From Sphingomonas sp. (GTDB lineage Bacteria > Pseudomonadota > Alphaproteobacteria > Sphingomonadales > Sphingomonadaceae), in NCBI RefSeq assembly GCF_017304635.1, contig NZ_JAFKMA010000001.1:620001-684000 (forward strand): a DNA stretch of 64,000 nt, read 5' to 3'. A model generated the notes under the pieces. It saw only the letters and a program-made list of their open reading frames with translations, did no database searches and was not told the origin of the DNA. The stretch's first letter is position 1; every line of letters starts with the position of its first letter. Below, one piece after another: positions 18,894-28,306 of this stretch. Made by a program: the position numbers and the translations under genes.

Positions 18894-20222
18894 TCAGGCC
18901 GGTACGCCATAGAGGTCATGGTCGTCGGCATCCTCGACCAGTACCGGGGTGATGTCGCCGACCGTGAGGTGCGCGGCGTCGCGCAGGAAGACTTCGCCGT
19001 CGATCTCCGGCGCGTCGGCCTGGCTGCGCCCGGTGGCGCCGCCGTCCGCGTCCACCGCGTCGATGATGACGGGCAGGGTGCGGCCGACCTTGGCCTGGAG
19101 CTTGGCGGCGCTGATCGCGGCGGTCCGTTCCATGATCCGGGCGTAGCGCTCTTCCTTGACCTCCTCGGGCACCGCGTTCGGCAGGTTGGTGGCCGCCGCG
19201 CCTTCCACGGGCTCGAACCGGAACGCGCCGACGCGGTCCAACTGCGCCTCGTCGAGCCAGTCGAGCAGATACTGGAAATCCTCCTCGGTCTCGCCGGGAA
19301 AGCCGACGACGAAGGTCGAGCGGATCGCGATGTCGGGGCAGATTTCGCGCCAGCGATGGATGCGCTCGAGCACCTTCGCCTCGTTGGCCGGGCGCTTCAT
19401 CAGCTTGAGCACGTTGCGGCTGGCATGCTGGAACGGAATGTCGAGATAGGGAAGCAGCAAGCCCTCGGCCATCAGCGGGATGACCTGGTCGACATGCGGG
19501 TAGGGGTAGACGTAATGGAGCCGCACCCACGGTGCGATCTTGCCGAGTTCGCGCGCGAGGTCGGTCATGTGCGCGCGAACTTCATGCCCCTTCCACATGC
19601 GCGGATGATGCTTGATGTCGACGCCATAGGCCGACGTGTCCTGGCTGATGACGAGCAGTTCGCGCGTCCCCGCCGCGACCAGCTTCTCCGCCTCTCGCAG
19701 GATCGCGTCGGGGCGGCGCGAGACGAGGTCGCCGCGCAGCTGCGGGATGATGCAGAAGGCGCAGCGGTGATTGCAGCCCTCCGAAATCTTCAGATAGCTG
19801 TAATGGCGCGGGGTGAGCTTGAGCCCGCTCTCGGGCACCAGATTGAGGAACGCGTTGGGCGGCATCGGCGCCGCATCGTGAACCGCGCCGACGACCTGCT
19901 CGTATTCGTGCGCGCCGGTGATCGCGAGCACTTGCGGGAAGCGCGTGCGGATGGCGTCGGCTTCCTTGCCCATGCAGCCGGTGACGATGACGCGGCCATT
20001 CTCCGCGATCGCCTCGCCGATCGCCTCCAGGCTTTCCTCCTTGGCGGAATCTAGGAAGCCGCAGGTGTTGACCAGCACGACGTCGGCGCCGGCATAATCG
20101 GGCGACATCTGATAGCCGTCGTTGCGCAGCTTGGTCAGGATGCGCTCGCTGTCGACCAGGTTTTTGGGACAGCCGAGCGAGACCATGCCCACGCGGGGCG
20201 GGGAGGGAAGGACAGTAGCCAT
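18894..20222 (-). CDS. rimO: Ribosomal protein uS12 methylthiotransferase RimO
   Basis: 442 residues. Radical-SAM enzyme that beta-methylthiolates an Asp of ribosomal protein S12. The N-terminal MTTase domain carries three cluster cysteines ([23 protein letters not shown]). The radical-SAM cluster motif is [14 protein letters not shown] and a C-terminal TRAM domain ends the protein. LVDSERIL and the overall order favour RimO over MiaB. ATG at 20222 gives [18 protein letters not shown]. The long upstream in-frame extension overlaps the divergent DOMON-like gene and is rejected. Confidence 0.95.
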   Translation of the reverse strand: MATVLPSPPRVGMVSLGCPKNLVDSERILTKLRNDGYQMSPDYAGADVVLVNTCGFLDSAKEESLEAIGEAIAENGRVIVTGCMGKEADAIRTRFPQVLAITGAHEYEQVVGAVHDAAPMPPNAFLNLVPESGLKLTPRHYSYLKISEGCNHRCAFCIIPQLRGDLVSRRPDAILREAEKLVAAGTRELLVISQDTSAYGVDIKHHPRMWKGHEVRAHMTDLARELGKIAPWVRLHYVYPYPHVDQVIPLMAEGLLLPYLDIPFQHASRNVLKLMKRPANEAKVLERIHRWREICPDIAIRSTFVVGFPGETEEDFQYLLDWLDEAQLDRVGAFRFEPVEGAAATNLPNAVPEEVKEERYARIMERTAAISAAKLQAKVGRTLPVIIDAVDADGGATGRSQADAPEIDGEVFLRDAAHLTVGDITPVLVEDADDHDLYGVPA

Positions 20223-20351
20223 GGGGAGCGGCGCACATAGCGCGTTTCGAGAAATTTTCCAGCACTTGCCTTTTGCCGCCCAGCCGCCGAGGCAAGGGAT
20301 CAGAAGCGGGCCGGTCGCAGCGCGAACTCGGCCGTCGCCGGGGAGACGCGA

Positions 20352-20876
20352 ATGGTGAATTGGCGGCTGAAGCCCCATCCCGATTTTCCGAGCATGGCGC
20401 TCGATGCCGTCGGCGTCTCGATCGACCGTCGCGGCGACGTGTTGTCCCTGCGCTATATGATCGAAGGCGATGTCGAACGCGTGCGCTGGCCCGAACCGGC
20501 GGCCCCGGCGCGTGCGGACGAATTGTGGCAGCACAGCTGTTTCGAAGCATTCGTTCAGCCGGTCGGGCGCAGCGGATACGTCGAATTGAACTTGTCCCCC
20601 TCGGGACGCTGGGCGAGCTATGCGTTCGACGGGCGGCGAGAGGGTATGCGCGATGCCCTCGTCGTTCCCGTCACGGCCTGGGCGATGCCGGTGCTGACGG
20701 CGACGGCAGACCTGCGCGAGATTGGCGGCGCGGATTGGCGGATCGGGCTGACGATGGTGGTCGAGGCGATCGACGGAACGAAGAGTTTCTGGGCGTTGAC
20801 GCACGCGCCCGGGCCGCCCGATTTCCACAACCCAGATTGCTTTATCGCGACGCTCCCGGCACCTGACGGCCCATGA
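20352..20876 (+). CDS. DOMON-like domain protein of unknown function
   Basis: 174 residues, no signal peptide. The order [58 protein letters not shown] and [20 protein letters not shown] matches sphingomonad proteins annotated as DOMON-like, a beta-sandwich related to carbohydrate- and haem-binding domains. WQHSCFEAF and [13 protein letters not shown] are the most striking conserved-looking parts. The stop overlaps the next gene's start by 4 nt (ATGA), coupling it to the NamZ-like muramidase, so a role in cell-wall sugar handling is possible but unproved. Confidence 0.75.
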   Translation: MVNWRLKPHPDFPSMALDAVGVSIDRRGDVLSLRYMIEGDVERVRWPEPAAPARADELWQHSCFEAFVQPVGRSGYVELNLSPSGRWASYAFDGRREGMRDALVVPVTAWAMPVLTATADLREIGGADWRIGLTMVVEAIDGTKSFWALTHAPGPPDFHNPDCFIATLPAPDGP

Positions 20877-22069
20877 AATTCGGTATCGACCGGCTGCTTG
20901 CCGACCCCGACCTGCGCAAGCCGCTCGCCGGCAAGCGCGTGGCGTTGCTCGCGCATCCGGCGTCGGTGACGGCAGACCTGACACACGGCCTAGACGCGCT
21001 GGTCGCGGCGGGGCTCAACGTGTCGGCGGTGTTCGGGCCGCAGCATGGCGTGCGCGGCGACTTGCAGGACAACATGATGGAGTCGCCGGACTTCACCGAT
21101 CCGACCTACGGCATGCCGGTGTTCAGCCTGTATGGCGAGGTGCGGCGGCCGACAGGCCAGTCGATGGGTACGTTCGACGTGATGCTGGTCGACCTCCAGG
21201 ATGTCGGGTGCCGCATCTATACTTTCGTGACGACCTTGCTCTACGTGCTCGAAGCCGCCGCCGCGCACGGCAAGAGCGTGTGGGTGCTTGATCGCCCCAA
21301 TCCGGCCGGACGACCGGTCGAGGGGCTGACGCTGCTGCCCGGGTGGGAAAGCTTCGTCGGCGCCGGGCCGATGCCGATGCGGCACGGCATGACGCTGGGC
21401 GAGATGGGGCAGTGGTTCATCGAGCAGTTCAAGCTCGACGTCGACTATCGCGTGATCGCGATGGAGGGTTGGGCGCCCGACGCCGCGCCCGGTTTCGGCT
21501 GGCCGTCCGAGCGACCGTGGATCAACCCCAGCCCAAACGCCGCCAACGTCAACATGGCGCGCGCCTATGCCGGCACCGTGATGCTCGAGGGCACGACGCT
21601 GAGCGAAGCGCGGGGGACGACGCGCCCGCTCGAACTGTTCGGCGCACCCGACATCGATGCGAAGGCGGTGATTGCGGAGATGCGGCGGTTCGCGCCCGAC
21701 TGGCTGGCGGGGTGCACCCTGCGCGACATCTGGTTCCAGCCGACCTTCCACAAGCATGTCGGCGCGCTTTGCTCGGGCGTGTTCATCCATGCCGAGGGCG
21801 CGGCCTACGATCATGCGGCGTTCCGGCCGTGGCGGTTGCAGGCGTTGGCGTTCAAGGCGATCCGCGCGCTGTACCCCGGTTACGACCTGTGGCGCGATTT
21901 CCCGTACGAATATGTGTTCGACAAGCTGGCGATCGACGTCATCAATGGCGGGCCGGGCTTGCGCGAATGGGTCGACGATGCCGGCGCGCGACCCGGCGAC
22001 CTCGACGCGCTGGCGATTCCCGACGAGGCGGCGTGGGTCGAGGCGCGGCGACCGCACTTGCTCTATTGA
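20873..22069 (+). CDS. DUF1343 family protein, NamZ-like exo-beta-N-acetylmuramidase
   Basis: 398 residues. Matches DUF1343 (YbbC/NamZ), whose Bacillus member removes terminal N-acetylmuramic acid from peptidoglycan fragments. Landmarks: [66 protein letters not shown] and [14 protein letters not shown]. No signal peptide is seen, so it is likely cytoplasmic and would act on recycled muropeptides or disaccharides. It overlaps the DOMON-like gene by 4 nt. The family assignment is firm; activity in this organism is inferred. Confidence 0.85.
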   Translation: MKFGIDRLLADPDLRKPLAGKRVALLAHPASVTADLTHGLDALVAAGLNVSAVFGPQHGVRGDLQDNMMESPDFTDPTYGMPVFSLYGEVRRPTGQSMGTFDVMLVDLQDVGCRIYTFVTTLLYVLEAAAAHGKSVWVLDRPNPAGRPVEGLTLLPGWESFVGAGPMPMRHGMTLGEMGQWFIEQFKLDVDYRVIAMEGWAPDAAPGFGWPSERPWINPSPNAANVNMARAYAGTVMLEGTTLSEARGTTRPLELFGAPDIDAKAVIAEMRRFAPDWLAGCTLRDIWFQPTFHKHVGALCSGVFIHAEGAAYDHAAFRPWRLQALAFKAIRALYPGYDLWRDFPYEYVFDKLAIDVINGGPGLREWVDDAGARPGDLDALAIPDEAAWVEARRPHLLY

Positions 22070-22206
22070 GCGGGGTTTCTCGCCGTAAAACTCACCTGCA
22101 TCAACGCTTTGTCGTACGACTCTGGCGACTGGTCCCAAAGCGGGTTCCATTGCGGCGTCATGGTGGCAGGTCGGCCGGGCAGGGGATTCGGGTCGGGGAC
22201 CGAGCC

Positions 22207-22350
22207 ATGGAATCGGATATTCGTTTTTACGCGCGCCGGCTGGCGCAGGAACAGGTCGCCGCGCGCACCGCGCTGACGTTGGAGGCACGCAACCGCCGGC
22301 TGGCGCTCGTCGCCAAGTTCGAGGCGAAGCTGGCGCAGCTTTGCGCGTGA
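22207..22350 (+). CDS. 47-residue basic helical small protein
   Basis: MESDIRFYARRLAQEQ is followed by an Ala/Arg/Leu-rich helix ending AKFEAKLAQLCA. It is highly charged, without a membrane segment, and predicted to be one amphipathic helix. GGGGACCGAGCC precedes the ATG, a usable though weak ribosome-binding site. Not part of the upstream muramidase, which stops at 22069. No family is recognised; the clean start, helical amphipathicity and location between two same-strand genes make it plausible. Confidence 0.5.
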   Translation: MESDIRFYARRLAQEQVAARTALTLEARNRRLALVAKFEAKLAQLCA

Positions 22351-22424
22351 ATTCCACCATTTAGGATGTTTCGGCCGGTACGGTCTTAATAAGGTGGTGA
22401 GCTTTTCCGGGTAGAAACCCGGGC

Positions 22425-22772
22425 ATGTCCGACGATTCCGCCCCCGAGCGCTCCAAGCGCGACAGCATCTTCCGCATGGCCCGGATCGTGGTGCCGGAAA
22501 CGGGCGCGACGATCACCAGCCGCATCCGCAACGTCTCCGACACCGGCGCCTGCATCGATGCGGTCGAGGGGATCGCGGTGGGGCAGACGATCGAGGTGAC
22601 GATCGGCAAGGACGCGCCGGTCATCGCTCGCATCGCCTGGACGTCGGAACGGCAGTTCGGCATCGCCTTCGATCGCGACGACCCGCTCGATCATGTCGTC
22701 CAGTTCCAGAGCGGCGGCTTGATCGCCAAGGCCGGATGGATGGCTGGGATGCGCGACCGCTATCGCCCCTGA
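22425..22772 (+). CDS. PilZ domain protein, probable c-di-GMP receptor
   Basis: 115 residues, almost entirely one PilZ domain. The c-di-GMP-binding elements are an Arg-rich N-terminal stretch (SKRDSIFRMARI) and the NVSDTGA motif (D/N-x-S-x-x-G), followed by beta strands GQTIEVTIG and ARIAWTSERQFGIAFD. Single-domain PilZ proteins act as adaptors controlling motility, polysaccharide or cell-envelope functions in response to c-di-GMP. The target is unknown. A c-di-GMP phosphodiesterase (EAL) is encoded at 62569, far from this gene. Convergent with the VWA gene, 13 bp apart. Confidence 0.88.
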   Translation: MSDDSAPERSKRDSIFRMARIVVPETGATITSRIRNVSDTGACIDAVEGIAVGQTIEVTIGKDAPVIARIAWTSERQFGIAFDRDDPLDHVVQFQSGGLIAKAGWMAGMRDRYRP

Positions 22773-22785
22773 TCGGGGCGCGACA

Positions 22786-23964
22786 TCAGCGCTTGCGCGT
22801 CAACTCGCGCATCGCATCGTCCAGGCCACCCAGCGTCAGCGGGTACATGCGGTCGTTCATCAACTCGCGCACGATGCGGATCGACTGCGAATAACCCCAT
22901 TGCTCTTCCTTGATCGGGTTGAGCCAGATCGCCGCCGGATAGGTCGTCGTCAGCCGGTGCATCCACACCGCGCCCGATTCCTCGTTGAAATGCTCGACCG
23001 AGCCGCCGGGATGGGTGATCTCGTACGGGCTCATCGACGCGTCGCCGACGACGACCAGCTTGTAGTCGTGGCCGAACTTGTGGAGCACGTCCCACATCGG
23101 CGTCCGCTCGGCGAAACGGCGGCGATTGTCCTTCCACACACCCTCGTACGGGCAATTGTGGAAGTAAAAGAACTCCATGTTCTTAAACTCGGACGTCGCC
23201 GCCGAGAACAGTTCCTCGCACAGCTTCACCCAGGGATCCATCGACCCACCGACGTCGAGGAACAGCAGCAGCTTAACGGCGTTGCGTCGCTCCGGCCGCA
23301 TCCGGACGTCGAGCCAGCCCTGCCGTGCGGTGCCGTCGATCGTGCCGTCGATGTCGAGTTCGTCCGCCGCGCCCTCGCGCGCGAAGCGGCGGAGACGGCG
23401 GAGCGCGATCTTGATGTTGCGCGTGCCGAGCTCGCGCGTATTGTCGAGGTTCTTGAACTCGCGCTGGTCCCAGACCTTGATCGCCTTGCCGTGGCGCGAT
23501 TCGCCGCCGATCCGCACGCCTTCCGGATTGTAGCCCGAATTGCCGTAGGGGCTGGTGCCGCCGGTGCCGATCCACTTGTTACCGCCCTGGTGGCGCTTTT
23601 CCTGTTCTTCCAGCCGCTTCTTCAGCGTCTCCATGATCTCGTCCCACGAACCGAGCGATTCGATCTTCGCCATCTCCTCGGGCGTCAGGTATTTCTCGGC
23701 GATCGCCTTCAGCCAGTCGGCGGGGATGTCGGCATTCTGCGTGCCGTAGCTCGTCGCGATGCCCTTGAAGACCTTGGCGAAGACCTGGTCGAAACGGTCG
23801 AGCAGTCCTTCGTCCTTCACATAGATCGCGCGGGACAGGTAATAGAAATCTTCCGGCGTCCGCGCGATCACGTCGCGGTCGAGCGCTTCGAGCAGCAGCA
23901 GATGCTCCTTCATGCTCGCGGCGATGCCGGCGGCGCGAAGCTCGTCGAGGAAGTTGAAGAACAT
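22786..23964 (-). CDS. VWA domain protein, CoxE-like family
   Basis: 392 residues. The N-terminal alpha-helical part opens MFFNFLDELRAAGIAASMKEHLLLLEALDRDVI. The C-terminal von Willebrand A-like domain has LLLFLDVGGSMDPWV at the MIDAS position; here DVGGS replaces the classic DxSxS, as is usual in this CoxE-type group. A glycine-rich stretch (GTGGTSPYGNSGYNPEGVRIGG) links the domains. Such proteins work with MoxR AAA ATPases as chaperone pairs for metalloenzyme maturation or complex assembly. The matching MoxR gene is 3.4 kb away at 27326, same strand. Confidence 0.9.
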   Translation of the reverse strand: MFFNFLDELRAAGIAASMKEHLLLLEALDRDVIARTPEDFYYLSRAIYVKDEGLLDRFDQVFAKVFKGIATSYGTQNADIPADWLKAIAEKYLTPEEMAKIESLGSWDEIMETLKKRLEEQEKRHQGGNKWIGTGGTSPYGNSGYNPEGVRIGGESRHGKAIKVWDQREFKNLDNTRELGTRNIKIALRRLRRFAREGAADELDIDGTIDGTARQGWLDVRMRPERRNAVKLLLFLDVGGSMDPWVKLCEELFSAATSEFKNMEFFYFHNCPYEGVWKDNRRRFAERTPMWDVLHKFGHDYKLVVVGDASMSPYEITHPGGSVEHFNEESGAVWMHRLTTTYPAAIWLNPIKEEQWGYSQSIRIVRELMNDRMYPLTLGGLDDAMRELTRKR

Positions 23965-24008
23965 GGCCCGATGCTAAGCGCGCGCGGTCCGAAACGCCAG
24001 CCGGCCTG

Positions 24009-25454
24009 CTATCGCGCGGCCGGCTTTTGTGAGGGCGGCGGGGTGGCGCCGTTCGGCGCGGGCGCGCGTTCGTATAGTGCCCAATGCGTGCCCGACAGCC
24101 CTACCGCATAGGCGCTTGCGATCGGACGATAGGCGCCACGGCAACGCGGCGGGGGATCGTCGAACGTCTCCCCCTTGAAGCGATCGACGAACAGGAACGG
24201 CGCGGCGGGACATCCGGCCTCGACCACCATCAACGGATAATGCGCGTGAGCCGCGGCGACGCGAAGCATCGCCAGCCCGGTCGACCGATCGAGCAGGACC
24301 GTCGTGCCGCCCGGCGCGCGCGCCGCGAGCGCGGTTATCGCCTTCGTGGGATCGCCGCGCTGGTTGCGGATCAGGGCCGCATCCTGCCACAGCCCGCCGC
24401 CTAGGATCGCGACGATTGCGCCGGCGCTGGCGATCCGCTGCCACCCGCCACGCGCGATCAGCGTGGCCGTCGTCTCGGCGAGCAGCAGTAACAGCGCGAT
24501 CGCCGCCAGTAGATAGTAGCGCGGATGCCCGACATTGCCGGCGTGAAGGATGGCCAGCGCCAGGGGAAACGCCACGATGGCGAGCCAGTAGAACGGTGTC
24601 AGCCGGGCACCGCCCCTGTGGGCCAGCAGGACGACGACGAGCACGATCGGCAGCAGCCACAGCGACACGATCGGCCAGCCGATCGTATATCCCACCATCT
24701 CGATCTGGGCATGAAGGAAGAGCAGCACCGTGAACGGCGCATAGCTGCCGAACTGGAACCCGGTCGGACTGGCCAGCGCCGCCCCGGCGATCACGGCGAG
24801 CACCGCCAACAGGGCGATCAATGCCGGGGCGAACAGGCCGAACGTCAGCTTGGCCGCCGTTACCGGGCTCGTCCGCGCGCCTTCCGACAGAAACGCCCAG
24901 CCGATTAGTGCGACGCATCCGAACACCATCGTCAGTTGCGACAGTGCGCCCAACGCGAAGCACAGCGCCAACCGCTGGCGCGTGCGATCGAGCGGCGCAT
25001 CCGACAGCCAGTGCGACACCAGCAGGACCGCGACGAGCAACGCGAGCGACATCGGCGCATAACCGCGCGCCTCCGACCCCATCGTCACGACCATCGGCGA
25101 AACCGCGAACAGCAACGCCGCGACCAGCGCCATACCCTTGCTGCGCTGCGCGAAGATCGCGGCCGCAACCACGATCGCCGTCGTTCCGGTCGCGATCGAC
25201 AGGCCGCGTTGCAGCACCGGCGCCGCGTCGTAGCCGACCAGCAGCAGCCACAGCGAATTGAGGTGATGATTATTGTCGTGATTGATGTTCAGGAACACCC
25301 CGAGAGGGGTCCGCGCCTGATGCGCCAGCTCCGCCGACCACGCCTCGTCCAGCCACAAGCCGCCCTGTGCGGCCGCCACGCGCAATGTCAAGCCGAGCAG
25401 GACAACCGCCGCAAGCAGCATGCCGTAGCGGCGGTTGATGATCGACCCTCCCAC
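24009..25454 (-). CDS. Polytopic membrane glycosyltransferase-like protein (GT39/ArnT-type, GT-C fold)
   Basis: 481 residues with about ten membrane segments. The first extracytoplasmic loop has GGLWLDEAWSAELAHQA, matching the Asp-Glu motif of GT-C enzymes that use polyprenyl-phosphate sugars, followed by LNINHDNNHHLNSLWLL. The C-terminal soluble part holds LDRSTGLAMLRVAAAHAHYPL. Probably transfers a sugar from undecaprenyl phosphate to a lipid, glycan or protein in the periplasm; acceptor unknown. It sits between the VWA and CHAP genes on the same strand. Confidence 0.8.
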   Translation of the reverse strand: MGGSIINRRYGMLLAAVVLLGLTLRVAAAQGGLWLDEAWSAELAHQARTPLGVFLNINHDNNHHLNSLWLLLVGYDAAPVLQRGLSIATGTTAIVVAAAIFAQRSKGMALVAALLFAVSPMVVTMGSEARGYAPMSLALLVAVLLVSHWLSDAPLDRTRQRLALCFALGALSQLTMVFGCVALIGWAFLSEGARTSPVTAAKLTFGLFAPALIALLAVLAVIAGAALASPTGFQFGSYAPFTVLLFLHAQIEMVGYTIGWPIVSLWLLPIVLVVVLLAHRGGARLTPFYWLAIVAFPLALAILHAGNVGHPRYYLLAAIALLLLLAETTATLIARGGWQRIASAGAIVAILGGGLWQDAALIRNQRGDPTKAITALAARAPGGTTVLLDRSTGLAMLRVAAAHAHYPLMVVEAGCPAAPFLFVDRFKGETFDDPPPRCRGAYRPIASAYAVGLSGTHWALYERAPAPNGATPPPSQKPAAR

Positions 25455-25497
25455 GATCGCGCGGGTCTAGCAGCGCGCTGTCACGTTGGCGATGGGC

Positions 25498-26055
25498 TCA
25501 GCGGGCGTAGGCGTCGATCAACGCGCCGACGTAATCGGGCTGGGTGCCGGTCAGTTCGCGAGCGGCATGAGTCCGGCGGTCGGGGTAGATGAAGCCGTTG
25601 ACGCGATAGGTCGTGCTGCCCAGTCCGTCGCTGTCGCGATACCAGACGCGGACTTCGCTCCAGTCATTGTCCGAGCTGACGTCGAACAACGTCACGTCCT
25701 GTTCGGCATGGCCGCGCTCACCGTTCTGGCGCGACCAGTTGGCGTGGGTCAGCATGACGACGCGGCGTTCGACGATGCGGCTGACGACGGCGACATGGCC
25801 GAGCGGCAGGCGCGCCTGCTTGGCGAAGGCGATGACGGCGCCGACCTTCGGCTGATCGCCGCGATCGTAGCGGCCCTCGGCCTGGTCCCACCACGTCCAG
25901 GCGTCGCCATAAATCTGGATGCCGGACGCGGCTCGCGCGAACGGCACGCACTGGCCGACATAATCGAGCAGCGAACTCGCCGCCGCCGGCGCGACCGCGA
26001 CCAGCGCCAGCGCAGCGCCGACGATCCCGCCAAGATGTCGAATGGAATACCTCAT
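25498..26055 (-). CDS. Exported CHAP domain amidase/endopeptidase
   Basis: 185 residues. Signal peptide (about 1-27, ALALVAVAPAAAS) is followed by a CHAP domain with catalytic Cys in YVGQCVPFARAASG, His in LPLGHVAVVSRI and a polar residue in MLTHANWSR. CHAP enzymes cleave peptidoglycan peptide bonds, often in cell separation or remodelling. The C-terminal part ends NGFIYPDRRTHAARELTG. The 259-bp upstream region is AT-rich and contains a near-CtrA motif (TTAA-N7-GTAA, 26109-26123), which could link it to the cell cycle; this is only suggestive. Confidence 0.88.
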   Translation of the reverse strand: MRYSIRHLGGIVGAALALVAVAPAAASSLLDYVGQCVPFARAASGIQIYGDAWTWWDQAEGRYDRGDQPKVGAVIAFAKQARLPLGHVAVVSRIVERRVVMLTHANWSRQNGERGHAEQDVTLFDVSSDNDWSEVRVWYRDSDGLGSTTYRVNGFIYPDRRTHAARELTGTQPDYVGALIDAYAR

Positions 26056-26314
26056 GCCCGTCGGCCGTCCTACCGCCGACAGGCTGAGCGAAGCGTGAGC
26101 GAATATGGTTAACGCGGCGGTAACCAGCCCGCGTTCGACAGTCGGTGGTCAGTAAAAAGCGTGGTGTCGCAGGCTACCCGCTTCGAGCGAGCGGCCAATT
26201 CGTCTCAAAACGGAACAAGATTGAGTCACCATGCTTGCCATGATTAATAATCGATTTATGAATACCTTAACGATCGGCCAGGGTGGGACCGATCGATAAT
26301 AGGGGAGTTCAGCG

Positions 26315-27244
26315 ATGAGCATTTTTTCGCGCGCGTCGGCGGTGACGGCGTTCGTCATGGCGACTGCCGCCACGCCGGCTTTAGCCGCCACGGTCTACAA
26401 TACCAGCCTGCAGAACCTGAACGGCGCCGCCGGCACCAGCACCTACACGACGACGACTAATGCCTCGGGCACCACGACCACCGTCGTCGGGCCGGGCCCG
26501 AATGCCGACGCCAATCGCGCGCATGGCATGCCGGTGCTCAACAGCTGGTATCAGGACAATGTCGGTGCCGGGACGACGGTCGGGATCACGACCAACTATG
26601 CCCGCAACGGCAACGGATCGGCCTATTTCAACCAGACCCAGGCGCAGACCGGCAAGGCCGACCTGCAATATTATTTCGGCTCCAACGGCGCCGTGTCGCC
26701 GATCGCGCTGTCGAGCCTGACGAGCTATTCGTATGATTACCTGCGCGATGCGTCGTCGACCGCGACCAATTACCTGACGCCGGTGCTGCGGCTCAACATC
26801 CTGAAGGACGGGGTGTTCGCCGGCACGCTGATCTGGGAAGCGGCGTACAACCTCGGCACCGGTCCGTCCGCGACCAACACCTGGCTGACCGGGTCGGGCG
26901 ACCTGAACACCGGACTGTTCTGGACCAACAATGCCTTGCTCGGGCCGACGAATGCGACTGCGGGCGGGACCAAGACGCTGGCGCAGTGGATCGCCGACAA
27001 TGCCGGGTCGCAGCTCAGCGTGTACGGCATCCAGGTCGGGTTCGGCTCGGGCTGGGACGGCACCTTCACCGGCGCGGTCGACAATGTGAACGTCGCGTTC
27101 GGCCAGACCGCGTACAGCAGCAACTTCGAAGTCGCGACCGCCGCCGTGCCGGAGCCGGCGACCTGGGCGATGATGATGCTGGGCTTCGGCGCGATGGGCG
27201 CTGCGCTGCGCAGCCGCCGGCGTGCCAAGGTCGTGTTCGGCTGA
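26315..27244 (+). CDS. PEPxxWA-CTERM exported protein
   Basis: 309 residues. Signal peptide (about 1-24, VMATAATPALAAT), a Thr/Asn/Gly-rich body with beta-sandwich-like repeats (NSWYQDNVGAGTTVGI, SAYFNQTQAQTGKADLQYYF) and the C-terminal sorting signal VPEPATWAMMMLGFGAMGAA followed by basic RSRRRAK. Proteins with this signal are processed by an exosortase in sphingomonads and delivered to the outside, often with exopolysaccharide. The exosortase is not in this window. The upstream region is AT-rich and an intrinsic terminator follows. GC and codon use match the host. Confidence 0.88.
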   Translation: MSIFSRASAVTAFVMATAATPALAATVYNTSLQNLNGAAGTSTYTTTTNASGTTTTVVGPGPNADANRAHGMPVLNSWYQDNVGAGTTVGITTNYARNGNGSAYFNQTQAQTGKADLQYYFGSNGAVSPIALSSLTSYSYDYLRDASSTATNYLTPVLRLNILKDGVFAGTLIWEAAYNLGTGPSATNTWLTGSGDLNTGLFWTNNALLGPTNATAGGTKTLAQWIADNAGSQLSVYGIQVGFGSGWDGTFTGAVDNVNVAFGQTAYSSNFEVATAAVPEPATWAMMMLGFGAMGAALRSRRRAKVVFG

Positions 27245-27266
27245 GATCGGCCTGATCGAACGAAGA

Positions 27267-27306
27267 GGGGCCGCCGGGCATGATGTCCGGCGACCCCTTT
27301 CTTTTT
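27267..27306 (+). terminator. Intrinsic terminator after the PEPxxWA-CTERM gene
   Basis: GGGGCCGCCGGGC (27267-27279) pairs with GTCCGGCGACCCC (27285-27297) around a 5-nt loop, with two imperfect positions, and is followed by TTTCTTTTT. The stem also lies 3' of the convergent MoxR gene. Confidence 0.85.
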
Positions 27307-27325
27307 GCGTGAAACTCCTAAGCGA

Positions 27326-28186
27326 TCAGCGCGGCGCGCCGCCCTGTTGCCGCTTGGCCATGAAGGCGAGGCGTTCGAACAGCATCACGTCCTGCTCGTT
27401 CTTGAGCAATGCGCCGTGCAAGGGGGGGATCGCCTTGGTCGGGTCGCGGTTCTGGAGCACGTCGAGCGGCATGTCCTCGTGGAGCAGCAGCTTGAGCCAG
27501 TCGAGCAGTTCGCTGGTCGACGGCTTCTTCTTCAGCCCCGGCACCTCGCGCACGTCGTAGAAGATGTCCATTGCCTTGGAGACGAGGATTTTCTGGATAC
27601 CGGGAAAGTGGACGTCGACGATCGCCTGCATCGTCTCGCGGTCGGGAAACTTGATGTAGTGGAAGAAGCACCGGCGCAAGAACGCGTCGGGCAGTTCCTT
27701 TTCGTTGTTCGAGGTGATGACGACGATCGGGCGCTCGGCCGCGCGCACCGTCTCCTTGGTCTCGTAGACATGGAATTCCATACGATCGAGTTCCTGGAGC
27801 AGGTCGTTGGGGAACTCGATATCGGCCTTGTCGATCTCGTCGATCAGCAGGACGGGGACCTGGGGGCTCGTGAACGCCTCCCACAATTTGCCCTTACGGA
27901 TGTAGTTTTTGATGTCGTGGACGCGCTCGTCGCCGAGCTGGCCGTCGCGCAGGCGGGCGACAGCGTCATATTCGTACAGGCCCTGCTGCGCCTTGGTGGT
28001 CGATTTGATGTTCCACTCGATCAGCGGCGCGTTCACCGCCTTGGCGATCTCATAGGCCAGCACGGTCTTGCCGGTGCCGGGCTCGCCCTTGACGAGGAGC
28101 GGGCGGCGGAGCTGGACGGCGGCGTTGACCGCAACCTTCAGGTCGTCGGTCGCGACATAGCTCTGCGTGCCTTCGAAGCGAATCAT
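27326..28186 (-). CDS. MoxR family AAA+ ATPase
   Basis: 286 residues. Walker A LVKGEPGTGKTVLAYEIA (near residue 40), Walker B PVLLIDEIDKAD, sensor 1 VVITSNNEKELPDAFLRRC with arginine finger. The substrate-facing AAA lid ends the protein. MoxR ATPases act with VWA-domain partners in the maturation of protein complexes. The likely partner is the CoxE-like VWA gene at 22786-23964; here three unrelated genes stand between them. Convergent with the PEPxxWA gene, with the terminator in between. Confidence 0.93.
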   Translation of the reverse strand: MIRFEGTQSYVATDDLKVAVNAAVQLRRPLLVKGEPGTGKTVLAYEIAKAVNAPLIEWNIKSTTKAQQGLYEYDAVARLRDGQLGDERVHDIKNYIRKGKLWEAFTSPQVPVLLIDEIDKADIEFPNDLLQELDRMEFHVYETKETVRAAERPIVVITSNNEKELPDAFLRRCFFHYIKFPDRETMQAIVDVHFPGIQKILVSKAMDIFYDVREVPGLKKKPSTSELLDWLKLLLHEDMPLDVLQNRDPTKAIPPLHGALLKNEQDVMLFERLAFMAKRQQGGAPR

Positions 28187-28306
28187 TACCGTCCCCGATT
28201 TTCGAAACTCGGGTTTGGTTTTGGTCAGCTACTGGATGAAAGGCAAGGGTAGCGGCGCGGCAAAGCCGCGCCATCGGCCGGAAGCGCTGCTCCGCCGCGC
28301 CGAACC

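Noticed and set aside
20223..20984. N-terminal extension of rimO
   Set aside because: It overlaps the divergent DOMON-like gene and the sequence before [12 protein letters not shown] is unrelated to the family.
22786..23964. Broken MIDAS motif in the VWA protein (DVGGS instead of DxSxS)
   Set aside because: This variant is usual in the CoxE-like group, so it is not a sign of inactivation.
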